A stretch of 64,000 nt of DNA from Neisseria dumasiana (GCF_022870885.1 NZ_CP091509.1:1798001-1862000); one strand, 5' to 3'. Shown: positions 44,242 to 54,681, numbered from the stretch's first letter. Numbers and translations are program-made. The notes: generated by a model from the letters alone, not told the origin.

Positions 44242-47200
44242 TCAGCTTTCCGCCATCGCCATCAGGCTTGCGTTACCGCCTGCCGCGGTGGTATTGACGC
44301 TGACGCTGATTTCTTCAAACACCTGCAAAATATCCACACCGTTTGCCGCATCGAGTATTTTGACGATTGCGCCGTCTTGCTGTGCGGCCTGCTGTTTGAG
44401 TTCGGCGGGGAGCGGTTCCAGCGCGGCCAGATGGCTGATGCCTTCGGGCACGTTGCGGCTGCTCACTTCAATCAGGCCGTCTGAATGTTCGCGCCAGATG
44501 GCCAGCGGGTGTTCTTGGGTAACGACTGCCGCCGAACCCGCCGCCACCAGTTGAATCAGCGCGGCAAAGGCGTTTTCCAAGCTGCCGCCGTAGAGCCATA
44601 CTTTTTCAGGCGCACGCCATGCCACACTGTTGCGCTCGCCTGTCGGCCCCGGCAGCAGGGCTTCGGCTTGTCGCAGGGTGTGTATGCGCGTTTCGCCCAT
44701 CAAACCGCCCAAGCGCACTTTTTGTTCGTGGTCGAAGCCCATCTGCTGCATCAGGTTTTCCAACACGGCCAGCGCAGCTTCGTCGGCTTTGCCGTTGCGG
44801 GTGAGCGCGGGCATCTGCCATTTGCCGCAGCTGAGTTTTTGCAGGTAAAACGCGCCGCCCGCTTTGGGGCCGGTGCCCGACAAGCCGTGCCCGCCGAAGG
44901 GCTGCACGCCGACGACGGCACCGACGATGTTGCGGTTCACATATATGTTGCCCGCTTCGATGCGACCGCAGATATGTTCGATGCTGCCGTCGATGCGGCT
45001 GTGGATACCGTGGGTGAGCGCGTAGCCTTTGCTGTTGATTTGATCGATCAGGCTGTCGAGTTCGTCGGCACGGTAGCGCACCACATGCAGCACGGGGCCG
45101 AACACTTCGCGTTGCAGTTCGTTTAAGTTGTTCAATTCAAACAATATCGGCGCAACGAATGTGGCATTGCCGCCGTTTTGGCGAAACTCGCTCCGCTCGT
45201 TTTGGCGAAACTCGCTCCGCTCGTTTTCAGACGGCCTGATTTCGTGATACGACTTGGCTACGCCTTTCATTTTGTTGATGTGCGCCAGCAGGTTTTGTTG
45301 CGCTTCGGCATCAATCACGGGGCCGATGTCGGTGGCAAGGCGTATCGGATTGCCGACGTTCAGCTCGTTCATCGCGCCTTTAATCATCCGAATCATGTGG
45401 TCGGCCACGTCTTCCTGCACGCACAAAATCCGTAGGGCGGAACAACGCTGGCCGGCGCTGTCGAACGCGGAAGCCAGCACATCGGTACACACCTGCTCGG
45501 CCAGCGCGGTGCTGTCGACAATCATTGCGTTCATGCCGCCGGTTTCGGCAATCAGCACGAGGTTGTCGGCGCGGCGGCTCAGGGCTTGGTTAATCAGTTT
45601 GGCCACTTCGGTAGAGCCGGTGAAAATCACGCCGTTGATGCGTTGGTCTTGCGTTAATGCCGCGCCCGCTTCGCCCGCGCCCAACACCAGTTGCAGCGCG
45701 TCTTGCGGCACGCCCGCTTCGTGCAGCAGCCGCACGGCGTAATGGGCGATCAGGCTGGTTTGCTCGGCGGGCTTGGCAATCACGGTATTGCCGACGGCCA
45801 ACGCGGCCGCAACTTCGCCGACAAAAATCGCCAGCGGGAAATTCCACGGGCTGATGGCGACAATAGTGCCGACCGGCGCGCGTTCGGCACAGGTGGTTTC
45901 GGCTTCGTCGGCGTAATAGCGGCAGAAATCGACTGCTTCGCGCACTTCTGCAATGGCGTTGTTGAGCGTTTTGCCCGCCTCGCGCACCGCCAGCATCATC
46001 AGCGCGGGCATGTGGGCTTCGAGCATGTCGGCAAAACGGCGCAGGCATTCCGCCCTTTCAGACGGCCTCTTGGTCGCCCATGTCTGTTCTGCGGCTTTGG
46101 CAGCGGCCACCACATCGCTGACGGAGGCCGTCTGAATAAAGGCGGCGGTGCCGACCATATCACCGTGGTCGGCGGGATTGCGCACGGGCTGCGGTTCGCC
46201 GCTTGCTACGGCCACGGCAGTGATGGAGGCCGTCTGAAAATCTTGCCGTGCGGCGGCGTTCATCTCGTCTTGCAGTTGTTGCAGCACAAACTCGTTGCTC
46301 AAATCCAAACCTTGCGAATTCAGACGGCCTGCTCCGTAAAGGTTACGCGGCAACGGCAGCGCGGCGTGCATTTTGCCTTGTGTTTGCGCGGCGACATCGA
46401 GCGGGCATTTTATTAAGTCGTCTATGCTCACATTTTCATCAACGATTTGGTTCACAAACGACGAATTGGCACCGTTTTCCAACAAGCGGCGCACCAAATA
46501 AGCCAGCAGGGTTTCGTGCGTGCCGACGGGGGCGTAAATGCGCACGCGGCGGCCTAAATTTTGTGCGCCGACCACTTGGTCGTACAGCGTTTCGCCCATA
46601 CCGTGCAGGCATTGGAATTCAAAATCTTTGCCCTGCCCCATTTGGTAAACGGCCGACAAGGTGTAAGCGTTGTGAGTGGCAAACTGCGGGAACACGGCAT
46701 CTTGCGCGGCCAGCAGCTTGCGGGCGCAGGCGAGGTAAGATACGTCGGTGTGGACTTTGCGGGTGTAAACGGGATAGCCGCTCAAACCGTCCACCTGCGC
46801 CCATTTGATTTCGCTGTCCCAATATGCACCTTTCACCAAGCGGATCATCAGTTTTTGGTTGTGGCGGCGGGCGAGGTCGATTAAATAATCAATCACAAAC
46901 GGGCAGCGTTTCTGATAAGCCTGCACCACAAAACCGATGCCGTTGAAGCCGGCCAAATCGGCATCGCCGACCAATGCTTCCATCAGGTCGAGCGACAGTT
47001 CCAAACGGTTGGCTTCTTCGGCATCGATGTTCAGGCCGATATTGTATTGTTTCGCCAGCACAAACAGCTCTTTCAAACGCGGCAGCAGTTCGCTCATCAC
47101 ACGTTCGTGCTGGGCGCGCGCATAACGCGGGTGGATGGCGGAAAGTTTTACCGAAATGCCGTTGCCTTCATACACGCCCGCACCCGCCGCATCTTGGCCG

Positions 47201-47883
47201 ATGGCGTGGATGGCGTTTACATAATCCTGATAATAACGGTCGGCATCGGCCTGCGTCATTGCCGCTTCGCCGAGCATGTCGAACGAAAAACGGTAGCCCG
47301 ATTTTTCACGCTCTTTGCCGTTTTGCAGGGCTTCGCCTATGGTTTGGCCGGTAACAAACTGCTTGCCCAACAAACGCATGGCGTAGTCCACGCCCTTGCG
47401 TATCATCGGCTCGCCGCCTTTGCCGATGATGCGGGTTAAGGCCATGCCCAAGGTTTTGTCGTCGTTGGCGGCGGTGAGTTTGCCGGTAATCAGCAGCCCC
47501 CACGCGGCGGCGTTCACAAACAGCGACGGGCTGTTGTTGAGGTGTTTTTTCCAATTGCCGCCCGAAAGTTTGTCTTGAATCAGCTTGTTGCGGGTGGCGT
47601 TATCGGGAATCCGCAGCAAGGCTTCGGCCAAACACATCAAGGCCACACCTTCTTGGCTCGACAGTGAAAACTCGTGCATCAACGCATCCACGCCGCTGGC
47701 TTTGGTGCGGTTGGCGCGCACCTGCGTAACCAGCCGCCGCGCCAGTTTCGCCGCTTCTTCTTTTTCCTGCGTGCTCATTTCGGCGCGTTGCAGCATATCG
47801 GCCACCGCTTCGGCCTCGTTACGGCGGTAGGCGGCGGTTACGGCATCACGCAAAGCGGATTGGGGTTTGGTAAAGCTAAACAT
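44242..47883 (-). CDS. putA: Bifunctional proline dehydrogenase / L-glutamate-gamma-semialdehyde dehydrogenase
   Basis: A 1213-residue PutA that oxidises proline to glutamate. The FAD-dependent proline dehydrogenase barrel covers about 80-510 (MIRLVKGAYWDSEIKWAQVD, ATHNAYTLSAV, FEFQCLHGMGETLYDQV). The NAD-dependent domain follows (ISPWNFPLAIFVGEVAAALA, catalytic Cys in ASAFDSAGQRCSALRIL). A C-terminal flap domain ends at residue 1213. There is no N-terminal ribbon-helix-helix, so it does not repress its own gene. ATG 47883 (MFSFTKPQ) was chosen because the open frame further upstream runs into a mini-element. Five uptake sequences are in frame, and an eight-residue segment is doubled (see findings). 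Confidence 0.95.
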   Translation of the reverse strand: MFSFTKPQSALRDAVTAAYRRNEAEAVADMLQRAEMSTQEKEEAAKLARRLVTQVRANRTKASGVDALMHEFSLSSQEGVALMCLAEALLRIPDNATRNKLIQDKLSGGNWKKHLNNSPSLFVNAAAWGLLITGKLTAANDDKTLGMALTRIIGKGGEPMIRKGVDYAMRLLGKQFVTGQTIGEALQNGKEREKSGYRFSFDMLGEAAMTQADADRYYQDYVNAIHAIGQDAAGAGVYEGNGISVKLSAIHPRYARAQHERVMSELLPRLKELFVLAKQYNIGLNIDAEEANRLELSLDLMEALVGDADLAGFNGIGFVVQAYQKRCPFVIDYLIDLARRHNQKLMIRLVKGAYWDSEIKWAQVDGLSGYPVYTRKVHTDVSYLACARKLLAAQDAVFPQFATHNAYTLSAVYQMGQGKDFEFQCLHGMGETLYDQVVGAQNLGRRVRIYAPVGTHETLLAYLVRRLLENGANSSFVNQIVDENVSIDDLIKCPLDVAAQTQGKMHAALPLPRNLYGAGRLNSQGLDLSNEFVLQQLQDEMNAAARQDFQTASITAVAVASGEPQPVRNPADHGDMVGTAAFIQTASVSDVVAAAKAAEQTWATKRPSERAECLRRFADMLEAHMPALMMLAVREAGKTLNNAIAEVREAVDFCRYYADEAETTCAERAPVGTIVAISPWNFPLAIFVGEVAAALAVGNTVIAKPAEQTSLIAHYAVRLLHEAGVPQDALQLVLGAGEAGAALTQDQRINGVIFTGSTEVAKLINQALSRRADNLVLIAETGGMNAMIVDSTALAEQVCTDVLASAFDSAGQRCSALRILCVQEDVADHMIRMIKGAMNELNVGNPIRLATDIGPVIDAEAQQNLLAHINKMKGVAKSYHEIRPSENERSEFRQNERSEFRQNGGNATFVAPILFELNNLNELQREVFGPVLHVVRYRADELDSLIDQINSKGYALTHGIHSRIDGSIEHICGRIEAGNIYVNRNIVGAVVGVQPFGGHGLSGTGPKAGGAFYLQKLSCGKWQMPALTRNGKADEAALAVLENLMQQMGFDHEQKVRLGGLMGETRIHTLRQAEALLPGPTGERNSVAWRAPEKVWLYGGSLENAFAALIQLVAAGSAAVVTQEHPLAIWREHSDGLIEVSSRNVPEGISHLAALEPLPAELKQQAAQQDGAIVKILDAANGVDILQVFEEISVSVNTTAAGGNASLMAMAES
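45178..45238. repeat. Short tandem repeat inside putA with adjoining uptake sequence
   Basis: The unit TTTTGGCGAAACTCGCTCCG plus CTCG occurs twice in tandem (24 bp each) and is followed by TTTTCAGACGGCC. In the putA frame it encodes ERSEFRQN twice. It lies in a loop of the dehydrogenase domain. Confidence 0.85.
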
Positions 47884-47928
47884 GTTTTTCTCCGAAGCTT
47901 GGTTTTCTTGATGCGGCAGCCAAATCCT

Positions 47929-48071
47929 GAAACCTTTGCAAAACCCCCATCTGCGGCGCATTTCTGCGTTGTGCGCTGCCCGCTCGTTTGCCTATCTGTA
48001 TGATATGTCTGCACCCGCTGTGCTGCTACGCCTTGAACTGCATCCACATCTGAGGGTTTTGCAAAGGTCTC
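47929..48071. repeat. 143-bp mini-element, copy B
   Basis: Same length and sequence family as 35222-35364 but in opposite orientation. The left end reads GAAACCTTTGCAAAACC and the right end GGTTTTGCAAAGGTCTC. It occupies the leader of putA, beginning 46 bases upstream of its start. Confidence 0.8.
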
Positions 48072-48108
48072 ATCCTGCCGTTGCATCATCGAATTAATAA
48101 CATATTAA

Positions 48109-48139
48109 GGCCGTCTGAAAAATCATTTCAGACGGCCTG
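48109..48139. terminator. Uptake-sequence terminator after ispD
   Basis: AGGCCGTCTGAAA and its complement, right after the end of the dnaQ-ispD unit. Confidence 0.82.
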
Positions 48140-48142
48140 CAT

Positions 48143-48841
48143 TCATTTCAACAACAAACGCACGATAAATTCATCTTGCGGCAAAGTGAGCTTTAAATTG
48201 CGGCTGTCGCCCTGCACCAAACGGGGGCGGATGCCGAGCATTTCTACCGCCGATGCTTCGTCGGTTATCCGGCTTAAATCGCCTTCTGCCAATGCCCGCT
48301 GCAACAAATCCGCCCGAAAAAGCTGCGGCGTTTGCGCCTGCCACAAAGCGTTGCGCGGCACGGTGGCGTTAATGCGGCGGTGTTCGTCGGCCTGCTTGAG
48401 GGTATCGGCAACCGGCACGGCCAAAATGCCGCCTTCTTCGGCGTCGCCCGCTTCGCTTATCAGACGGCCGAGGGCTTCGGCGGGCAAGCAGCAACGGGCG
48501 GCATCGTGCACGAGAATGTTGTCTCCCGCATCGGCCAAACCGCGCTCCAGCAGGGCGTTTAATCCGTTTCTTACGGTTTCCGCTCGGCTCTCGCCGCCGC
48601 AGCGCAGCACGATTAATTGATCTGAGGCCGTCTGAAAACAGGCTTGGTGCGTTTCGCTAAAATATGTGTCGTTGGGCGACAACACAACCGCTGTCAGGCT
48701 GATGTCGGGGTGAGCGGTAAAAATATCGAGGGTATGCGCCAAAACGGTGCGGCCGTTGATTTCTACATACTGCTTGGGTTTGCCCGCGCCGAAGCGTTCG
48801 CCGACACCGGCGGCGGGAATCAAGGCGATATGGCGTTTCAT
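48143..48841 (-). CDS. ispD: 2-C-methyl-D-erythritol 4-phosphate cytidylyltransferase
   Basis: A 232-residue MEP-pathway enzyme that attaches CMP to methylerythritol phosphate for isoprenoid synthesis. The signature LIPAAGVGERFGAGKPKQYV (6-25), the VHDAARCCLPAEAL segment near residue 105 and AVPVADTLKQAD are present. I chose ATG 48841, which overlaps the dnaQ stop (ATGA); the frame is open to 48868 inside dnaQ. One in-frame uptake sequence encodes ACFQTASDQL. Confidence 0.94.
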   Translation of the reverse strand: MKRHIALIPAAGVGERFGAGKPKQYVEINGRTVLAHTLDIFTAHPDISLTAVVLSPNDTYFSETHQACFQTASDQLIVLRCGGESRAETVRNGLNALLERGLADAGDNILVHDAARCCLPAEALGRLISEAGDAEEGGILAVPVADTLKQADEHRRINATVPRNALWQAQTPQLFRADLLQRALAEGDLSRITDEASAVEMLGIRPRLVQGDSRNLKLTLPQDEFIVRLLLK

Positions 48842-49557
48842 GCCTGCCTCTCCGCGCGCCACACACACGCTGCGCCTACGGTTTTGTCCAAACCGTCCAA
48901 ATAAGCCTCGTGCGCCGCCAACTCTTCGGCATCGGCCGCCACCACTTTCAAATAGGCCGGGCGTTGGAAATCAACCGACGCACCCACGGCCTGCGGTTCG
49001 TCTGCCGGGCTGTCGGCCATCAGGTCGAACTGTCCGCGCGTCATCGCCAAATACACTTCGCCCAGCAGCTCGCAGTCGATTAACGCACCGTGGAACACGC
49101 GCTTGCTGCGGTCGACGGCAAAGCGGGTACACAAAGCATCCAGGCTCACTTTCTGCCCCGGAAACATCTCGCGCGCCATGCCGAGGGTGTCGGTTACTTG
49201 GCAGCCCAGTTCTTCGATGGTCGGCAGCCCCATGCGGCGGAACTCCATATCGAGAAAACCTACGTCGAACTTGGCGTTATGGATAATCAACTCCGCGCCG
49301 CGCAAAAATTCGGCAATCTGCCGCCCCACTTCTTCAAATTTGGGGGCGTTTTTTTCTTCGAGCTGCGCTAAAGTGATGCCGTGTATCGCCGCGGCGTCTT
49401 CGGGGATGTCGCGGTCGGGGTGGACATAAAGGTGCAGGGCGTTGGCGGTCATCTTGCGGTTGACCATCTCCAAACCGGCAAACTCCACCAGCCTGTCGCC
49501 GCTGTTGGGGTAAAGGCCGGTGGTTTCGGTATCGAGAATGATTTGGCGGGTATTCAT
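48838..49557 (-). CDS. dnaQ: DNA polymerase III epsilon subunit (3'-5' proofreading exonuclease)
   Basis: A DEDDh exonuclease of about 239 residues. Motif I is ILDTETTGLYPNSGDRLVE, motif II HNAKFDVGFLDMEF near residue 95, and the HGALIDCELLGEVYLAM segment near 157 holds the motif III histidine and aspartate. It proofreads as part of the replicase core. The start is a choice: MNTRQIIL at 49557, or MKTRMNTR at 49569. ispD overlaps its end by four bases, forming a dnaQ-ispD unit. Confidence 0.92.
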   Translation of the reverse strand: MNTRQIILDTETTGLYPNSGDRLVEFAGLEMVNRKMTANALHLYVHPDRDIPEDAAAIHGITLAQLEEKNAPKFEEVGRQIAEFLRGAELIIHNAKFDVGFLDMEFRRMGLPTIEELGCQVTDTLGMAREMFPGQKVSLDALCTRFAVDRSKRVFHGALIDCELLGEVYLAMTRGQFDLMADSPADEPQAVGASVDFQRPAYLKVVAADAEELAAHEAYLDGLDKTVGAACVWRAERQA

Positions 49558-49770
49558 GCGTGTTTTCATCAAAAATTCGGTTGGCGCATCATACTAAAAG
49601 CACATGGGAAAGTAAAAACAAAGATAAGTGCCGAATGCCGCCGCAGCATGAAAGCGGGCGCGTTCTCCAAGCACCGCACAAGCATTGATAACCATGCGGT
49701 TTGGCGGTTGTATAATACGCTCATTGATTAAGGCGTTCCGCCGCAAAATAATTACCGATAAAGAATCTAT

Positions 49771-50424
49771 ATGTCTCTTCGCGTTTTACTGCTGCACGGC
49801 CTGTATATGCGCCCTTGGGTGATGCAGCCTTTCGCCCGCCTGATAAGCCGGCACGGTTTTATGGCCGACACCTTCGGCTACCGCAGCCTCACGCATCCGA
49901 TTTCCGCCCACACCGCCGCGCTGGGCGCACACGTCGGCGCTTATTATTTGCGCTGCAACGAGCCGCTGCATTTTGTCGGCCACAGTTTGGGCGGTTTGGT
50001 ATTGCGCCATTTTGCCGCGGCCTATCCCGAATATGTACGCGGCAGAATCGTTACTCTGGGTACGCCGCACCAAGGCAGCTTTACCGCCGCCCGATTGAAG
50101 CGGCTGGGGTTGGCGCGTTTTACTTTGGGCGAATCTTATTGCGATGCTTTGGACGGCTGCGTTCCCGCCCTTCCCGACGGCATCGAATTGGGCAGCTTGG
50201 CAGGCAGCAAAACCGTCGGTGTAGGCCGCTTGCTGGGCATTCAAGGCGGGCACGACGGCACGGTTACGATACGGGAAACCTGCTGCACGGGTATGAAAGA
50301 CCATATCGTTTTGCCGACCTCGCACACCGCCATGCTGTTCGACCGCCAAGTAGCCGCCCAAGCCGCCGCCTTTCTGCTGCATGGCCGCTTTATCCACACA
50401 GACCAAAGCGGCAACGCCATCTAA
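49771..50424 (+). CDS. Lipase-like alpha/beta hydrolase
   Basis: A 217-residue serine hydrolase. It begins SLRVLLLHGLYMRPWVMQPF, has the nucleophile elbow FVGHSLGGLVLRHFAAAYPE near residue 73, then IVTLGTPHQGSFTAARLKRL, an aspartate region near GGHDGTVTIRE and the catalytic histidine in LPTSHTAMLF. It resembles PGAP1/lipase-type esterases found as cytoplasmic proteins in Neisseria; no signal peptide is seen. The substrate is unknown. Confidence 0.8.
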   Translation: MSLRVLLLHGLYMRPWVMQPFARLISRHGFMADTFGYRSLTHPISAHTAALGAHVGAYYLRCNEPLHFVGHSLGGLVLRHFAAAYPEYVRGRIVTLGTPHQGSFTAARLKRLGLARFTLGESYCDALDGCVPALPDGIELGSLAGSKTVGVGRLLGIQGGHDGTVTIRETCCTGMKDHIVLPTSHTAMLFDRQVAAQAAAFLLHGRFIHTDQSGNAI

Positions 50425-50504
50425 ACCGCCCTTTCAGACGGCCTCTGCCTATCCGCCCTTCCATAGATACGGTAAAAAACTTATTTCCGATACAAAACAG
50501 CCAG

Positions 50505-50531
50505 CCGCAGATGGGGGTTTTGCAAAGGTTT
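50505..50531. repeat. Remnant end of the 143-bp mini-element family
   Basis: GCCGCAGATGGGGGTTTTGC plus AAAGGTTTC matches the right end of the 143-bp elements; no left end is present. It lies upstream of alr. Confidence 0.65.
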
Positions 50532-50695
50532 CATGTTTTAAAACGCCGCCAATCGGCCTATAATTCCATTCTTTACATACAGGCCGTCTGAAAAGCCACA
50601 TCCAGCCGCCCGCGGCCTCAAGCAAACAAACACATACGGCCACCAACCTTATTCACACACCCGCTGCGAAACCCGCACAAAGGACACTCCGAATC

Positions 50696-51754
50696 ATGCG
50701 CCCGCTGAACGCCCAAATCCGCCTCGACAACCTGCGCCACAATTACCAAACGCTGAAAAACATCCACGGCAACAAACTGCTGGCGGTGGTAAAGGCCAAT
50801 GCCTACGGGCACGGCGCGGTGCGGTGCGCCCATGCGTTGGCGGACATGGCCGACGGTTTTGCCGTCGCCTCCATTGAAGAAGCGGTGCAATTGCGCGAAA
50901 ACGGCATCGAAAACCCGATTCTGCTGCTCGAAGGCGTGTTTGAAGCCAAAGAATACGCGCTGGTCGACCAATACCGCCTGTGGCCCGCCGTATGCAGCCA
51001 ATGGCAGCTTGAAGCCCTGCTGCACCACGAATGGCAGGCTCCCGTGAAAGTGTGGTTGAAAATGGATTCCGGCATGCACCGTGCCGGCTTCTTTCCGCAC
51101 AACTACGCCGCCGCCTACACCGCCTTGAAGCAGAATCCGAACGTGGCCGAGATTGTGAAGTTCAGCCATTTCGCCTGTGCCGACGACCCCGAAAGCGGCA
51201 TGACCGAAATCCAGCTTGAAGCGTTCGATTTGGGCTGCGAAGGCTTGGAAGGCGAAGAAAGTCTGGCCAATTCCGCCGCCATCCTGCGCTTTCCCGAAGC
51301 CCGCCGCGACTGGGGCAGAGCGGGGATTGCGCTTTACGGCATATCGCCTTTCGGCGGCAGCGACGAACGCCTGAAACCCGTGATGCGCCTGAGCACGCGC
51401 GTGTTTGGCGAACGCGTGTTGCAGCCGCATTCGCCCGTGGGCTACGGCGCGGTGTTTTATACGCAAAAATCCACCCGCGTTGGCCTGATTGCCTGCGGCT
51501 ATGCCGACGGCTACCCCCGCCACGCCCCGACAGGCACGCCCGTGGCCGTCGGCACCCACCGCAGCCGCTTAATCGGCCGCATTTCTATGGACATGATGAC
51601 CATCGAACTGGACGTTTCCCAAGAAGGCATCGGCGACGAAGTGGAACTGTGGGGCGACACGGTAAACATCAACGAAGTGGCGGCAGCGGCAGGCACGATT
51701 GCCTACGAATTATTGTGCAACGTCAAGCGCGCCAAGTTTACTTATTACGAATAA
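50696..51754 (+). CDS. alr: Alanine racemase
   Basis: A 352-residue PLP enzyme making D-alanine for the cell wall. The PLP lysine is in LAVVKANAYGHGAVRCAHAL (about 29-48). WLKMDSGMHRAGFFP and the second catalytic tyrosine in SPVGYGAVFYTQKSTRVG near residue 248 are present, and RLIGRISMDMMTIEL completes the barrel. Its length is slightly shorter than the 360 residues common for the family. The upstream region contains a mini-element remnant and uptake sequences. Confidence 0.94.
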   Translation: MRPLNAQIRLDNLRHNYQTLKNIHGNKLLAVVKANAYGHGAVRCAHALADMADGFAVASIEEAVQLRENGIENPILLLEGVFEAKEYALVDQYRLWPAVCSQWQLEALLHHEWQAPVKVWLKMDSGMHRAGFFPHNYAAAYTALKQNPNVAEIVKFSHFACADDPESGMTEIQLEAFDLGCEGLEGEESLANSAAILRFPEARRDWGRAGIALYGISPFGGSDERLKPVMRLSTRVFGERVLQPHSPVGYGAVFYTQKSTRVGLIACGYADGYPRHAPTGTPVAVGTHRSRLIGRISMDMMTIELDVSQEGIGDEVELWGDTVNINEVAAAAGTIAYELLCNVKRAKFTYYE

Positions 51755-51761
51755 CACACAG

Positions 51762-51826
51762 GCCGTTTGAAAGCGAGCCGTACGAGTTTCGCTAAAACCC
51801 GTGCGAAAAAGTTTTCAGACGGCCTT
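51762..51826. terminator. Imperfect uptake-sequence pair after alr
   Basis: AGGCCGTTTGAAAG...TTTTCAGACGGCCT flank a longer internal hairpin whose arms contain CGAGCCGTACGAGTTTCGC. It probably ends the alr transcript. Confidence 0.65.
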
Positions 51827-51876
51827 TACTAATAATTTTTGCTTTTTGAATAATCACAATATGAAGGGGAAACTGA

Positions 51877-52626
51877 ATGAAGAACCACACAGAACAATCA
51901 ACGGTTGCATTATTCATTGATGCCGACAATGCTCCAGCTAAAAAAATTGAATTTATAATTAATGAATTAGCGAGTTATGGCTCGGTAATGGTCAGAAAGA
52001 TTTATGGCAACTGGAAAAAAGAAAGTTTAAAAGGGTGGGAAGGGATATTATTGGATTACGCTTTGGCTCCTGTACAGCAATTTGATTACGCATCAGGGAA
52101 AAATGCTACTGATATGGCAATGACAATCGATGTTATGGATTTACTGTTCCAAGGAAAAATAGATGTGTTTTGTATTGCTTCTTCAGATAGTGATTTCACA
52201 CCGTTAGCTATGCGTATCAAAATGGAGGGGAAACAAGTAATTGGTTTTGGCGAGAGAAATAAGTCGTCCAAGGCTTTGGTTGCAGCATGTAACAAATTTT
52301 TATTTCTAGATGACAATAATGAAAATGAATTGGCGCAAGAAACAGGCATTCGTAAGCAAACCGGAGCAGAATTAAAAAGTAATACTTCATTAATGAACCT
52401 ATTACGTGATGCCATTGCCCATTGTCGCGATGAAGATGGCTGGGCAGGTTTGAATGAAGTAGGGAAAATTATCAATAATCAGTCATCATTTGACAGTAAG
52501 AACTATGGATATTCCAAGTTAGGTGATCTTGTCAGAGCAATTGATATATTTGAAACAAAGCTGGCCGAAAACCGCTCACAAATGTTTGTGCGCAACAAAA
52601 GAGATAAATCGATTAAGGCAGCTTAA
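51877..52626 (+). CDS. NYN-domain protein with C-terminal OST-HTH/LOTUS-like domain
   Basis: A 249-residue protein. The N-terminal NYN (PIN-like) nuclease fold is seen in VALFIDADNAPAKKIEFIIN (about 10-30), YGNWKKESLKGWE, KNATDMAMTIDVMDLLFQGK and CIASSDSDFTPLAMRIKMEG, with aspartates ready to bind metal. The C-terminal part, SLMNLLRDAIAHCRDEDGWA to YSKLGDLVRAIDIFE, fits an OST-HTH/LOTUS domain that binds RNA. The combination suggests an RNA-processing enzyme of the LabA/YacP-like group. Base composition is much more AT-rich than the neighbours alr and dapE, and no uptake sequence lies in the gene, suggesting recent acquisition. A GAAGGGGAAA ribosome-binding site precedes ATG 51877. Confidence 0.8.
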   Translation: MKNHTEQSTVALFIDADNAPAKKIEFIINELASYGSVMVRKIYGNWKKESLKGWEGILLDYALAPVQQFDYASGKNATDMAMTIDVMDLLFQGKIDVFCIASSDSDFTPLAMRIKMEGKQVIGFGERNKSSKALVAACNKFLFLDDNNENELAQETGIRKQTGAELKSNTSLMNLLRDAIAHCRDEDGWAGLNEVGKIINNQSSFDSKNYGYSKLGDLVRAIDIFETKLAENRSQMFVRNKRDKSIKAA

Positions 52627-52667
52627 CTGGATATTCATAAAACCATGCAAAGAAAAAAGAGCTATAA

Positions 52668-53801
<1,134 letters not shown>

Positions 53802-53825
53802 GGCCGTCCACTCACACACCAGCCT

Positions 53826-54560
53826 ATGCGCCAAACCATCTTCATCGCCGACCTTCACCTTTCCGACGACACGCCGGAACTCAACCGCCTGTTTCTGCAA
53901 TCTCTCAACCGCTGGCAGGGCAAGGTGGACGCGCTCTATATCTTGGGCGACTTATTTGAAGTATGGCTCGGCGACGACATCCTGAGCGACATCGCCGTTC
54001 AGACGGCCTCGGCATTAAAAACCTTCAGCCAAACCGCGCCGGTGTATTTCATCTGCGGCAACCGCGATTTTCTGCTCGGCAAACGTTACGCAGAACAAGC
54101 AGGCATCACGCTGCTGCCCGACAACCACATCGCCGAACTCTACGGCACCACCTATCTGATTACCCACGGCGACGAAATGTGCACCGACGACGTTTCCTAC
54201 CAACGCTTCCGCCGCATTATCCGCCATCCCGTTATCCGCAAAACCCTGCTTTCCCTGCCGCAAAACCGCCGACAGCGCATCGCCCACCGCCTGCGCGCCG
54301 CCAGCAAAAACAAGAAACAGCAAATGGGGCAAACCGCCCTTTCCGACGTAACCGAACACGGCGTTCAGACGGCCTTAAGCCGCTATCCCCAAGCCCAAGC
54401 CGTCATCCACGGCCACACCCACAGGCCGAATGTCCACCAACACACCCGCCACGGCCAAACCGTTACCCGCTATGTGTTGCCCGATTGGCACGGCGTGCGC
54501 GGCGGTTATTTGACGGTTCATGAAAACGGAGCGGAGATAAAGCCTTTAGAGGCCGTCTGA
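53826..54560 (+). CDS. lpxH: UDP-2,3-diacylglucosamine diphosphatase
   Basis: A 244-residue calcineurin-type phosphoesterase that makes lipid X in lipid A synthesis. Metal motifs: FIADLHLSDDTPELNRLFLQ with D and H near residues 8-10, YILGDLFEVWLGDD, FICGNRDFLLGKRYAEQAG, and HGHTHRPNVH near 195. Two in-frame uptake sequences encode VQTASALKTF and VQTALSRY. The stop codon itself lies in an uptake sequence (GAG GCC GTC TGA). Confidence 0.95.
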   Translation: MRQTIFIADLHLSDDTPELNRLFLQSLNRWQGKVDALYILGDLFEVWLGDDILSDIAVQTASALKTFSQTAPVYFICGNRDFLLGKRYAEQAGITLLPDNHIAELYGTTYLITHGDEMCTDDVSYQRFRRIIRHPVIRKTLLSLPQNRRQRIAHRLRAASKNKKQQMGQTALSDVTEHGVQTALSRYPQAQAVIHGHTHRPNVHQHTRHGQTVTRYVLPDWHGVRGGYLTVHENGAEIKPLEAV

Positions 54561-54681
54561 AAACTGTTGCAACAAATAATGCAGGGCGAACACCCCTGCC
54601 CGCCGCCCAACCACCCGCAAAGCCCGCATCCGCCCACAAAATATAGTACACTCCCAGCACCTATTTTTTCCCCGGCCACCC

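Noticed and set aside
47884..47961. N-terminal extension of putA
   Set aside because: The extra 26 codons come from the inverted end of a 143-bp mini-element (MRRRWGFCKG also appears at copy A), not from PutA.
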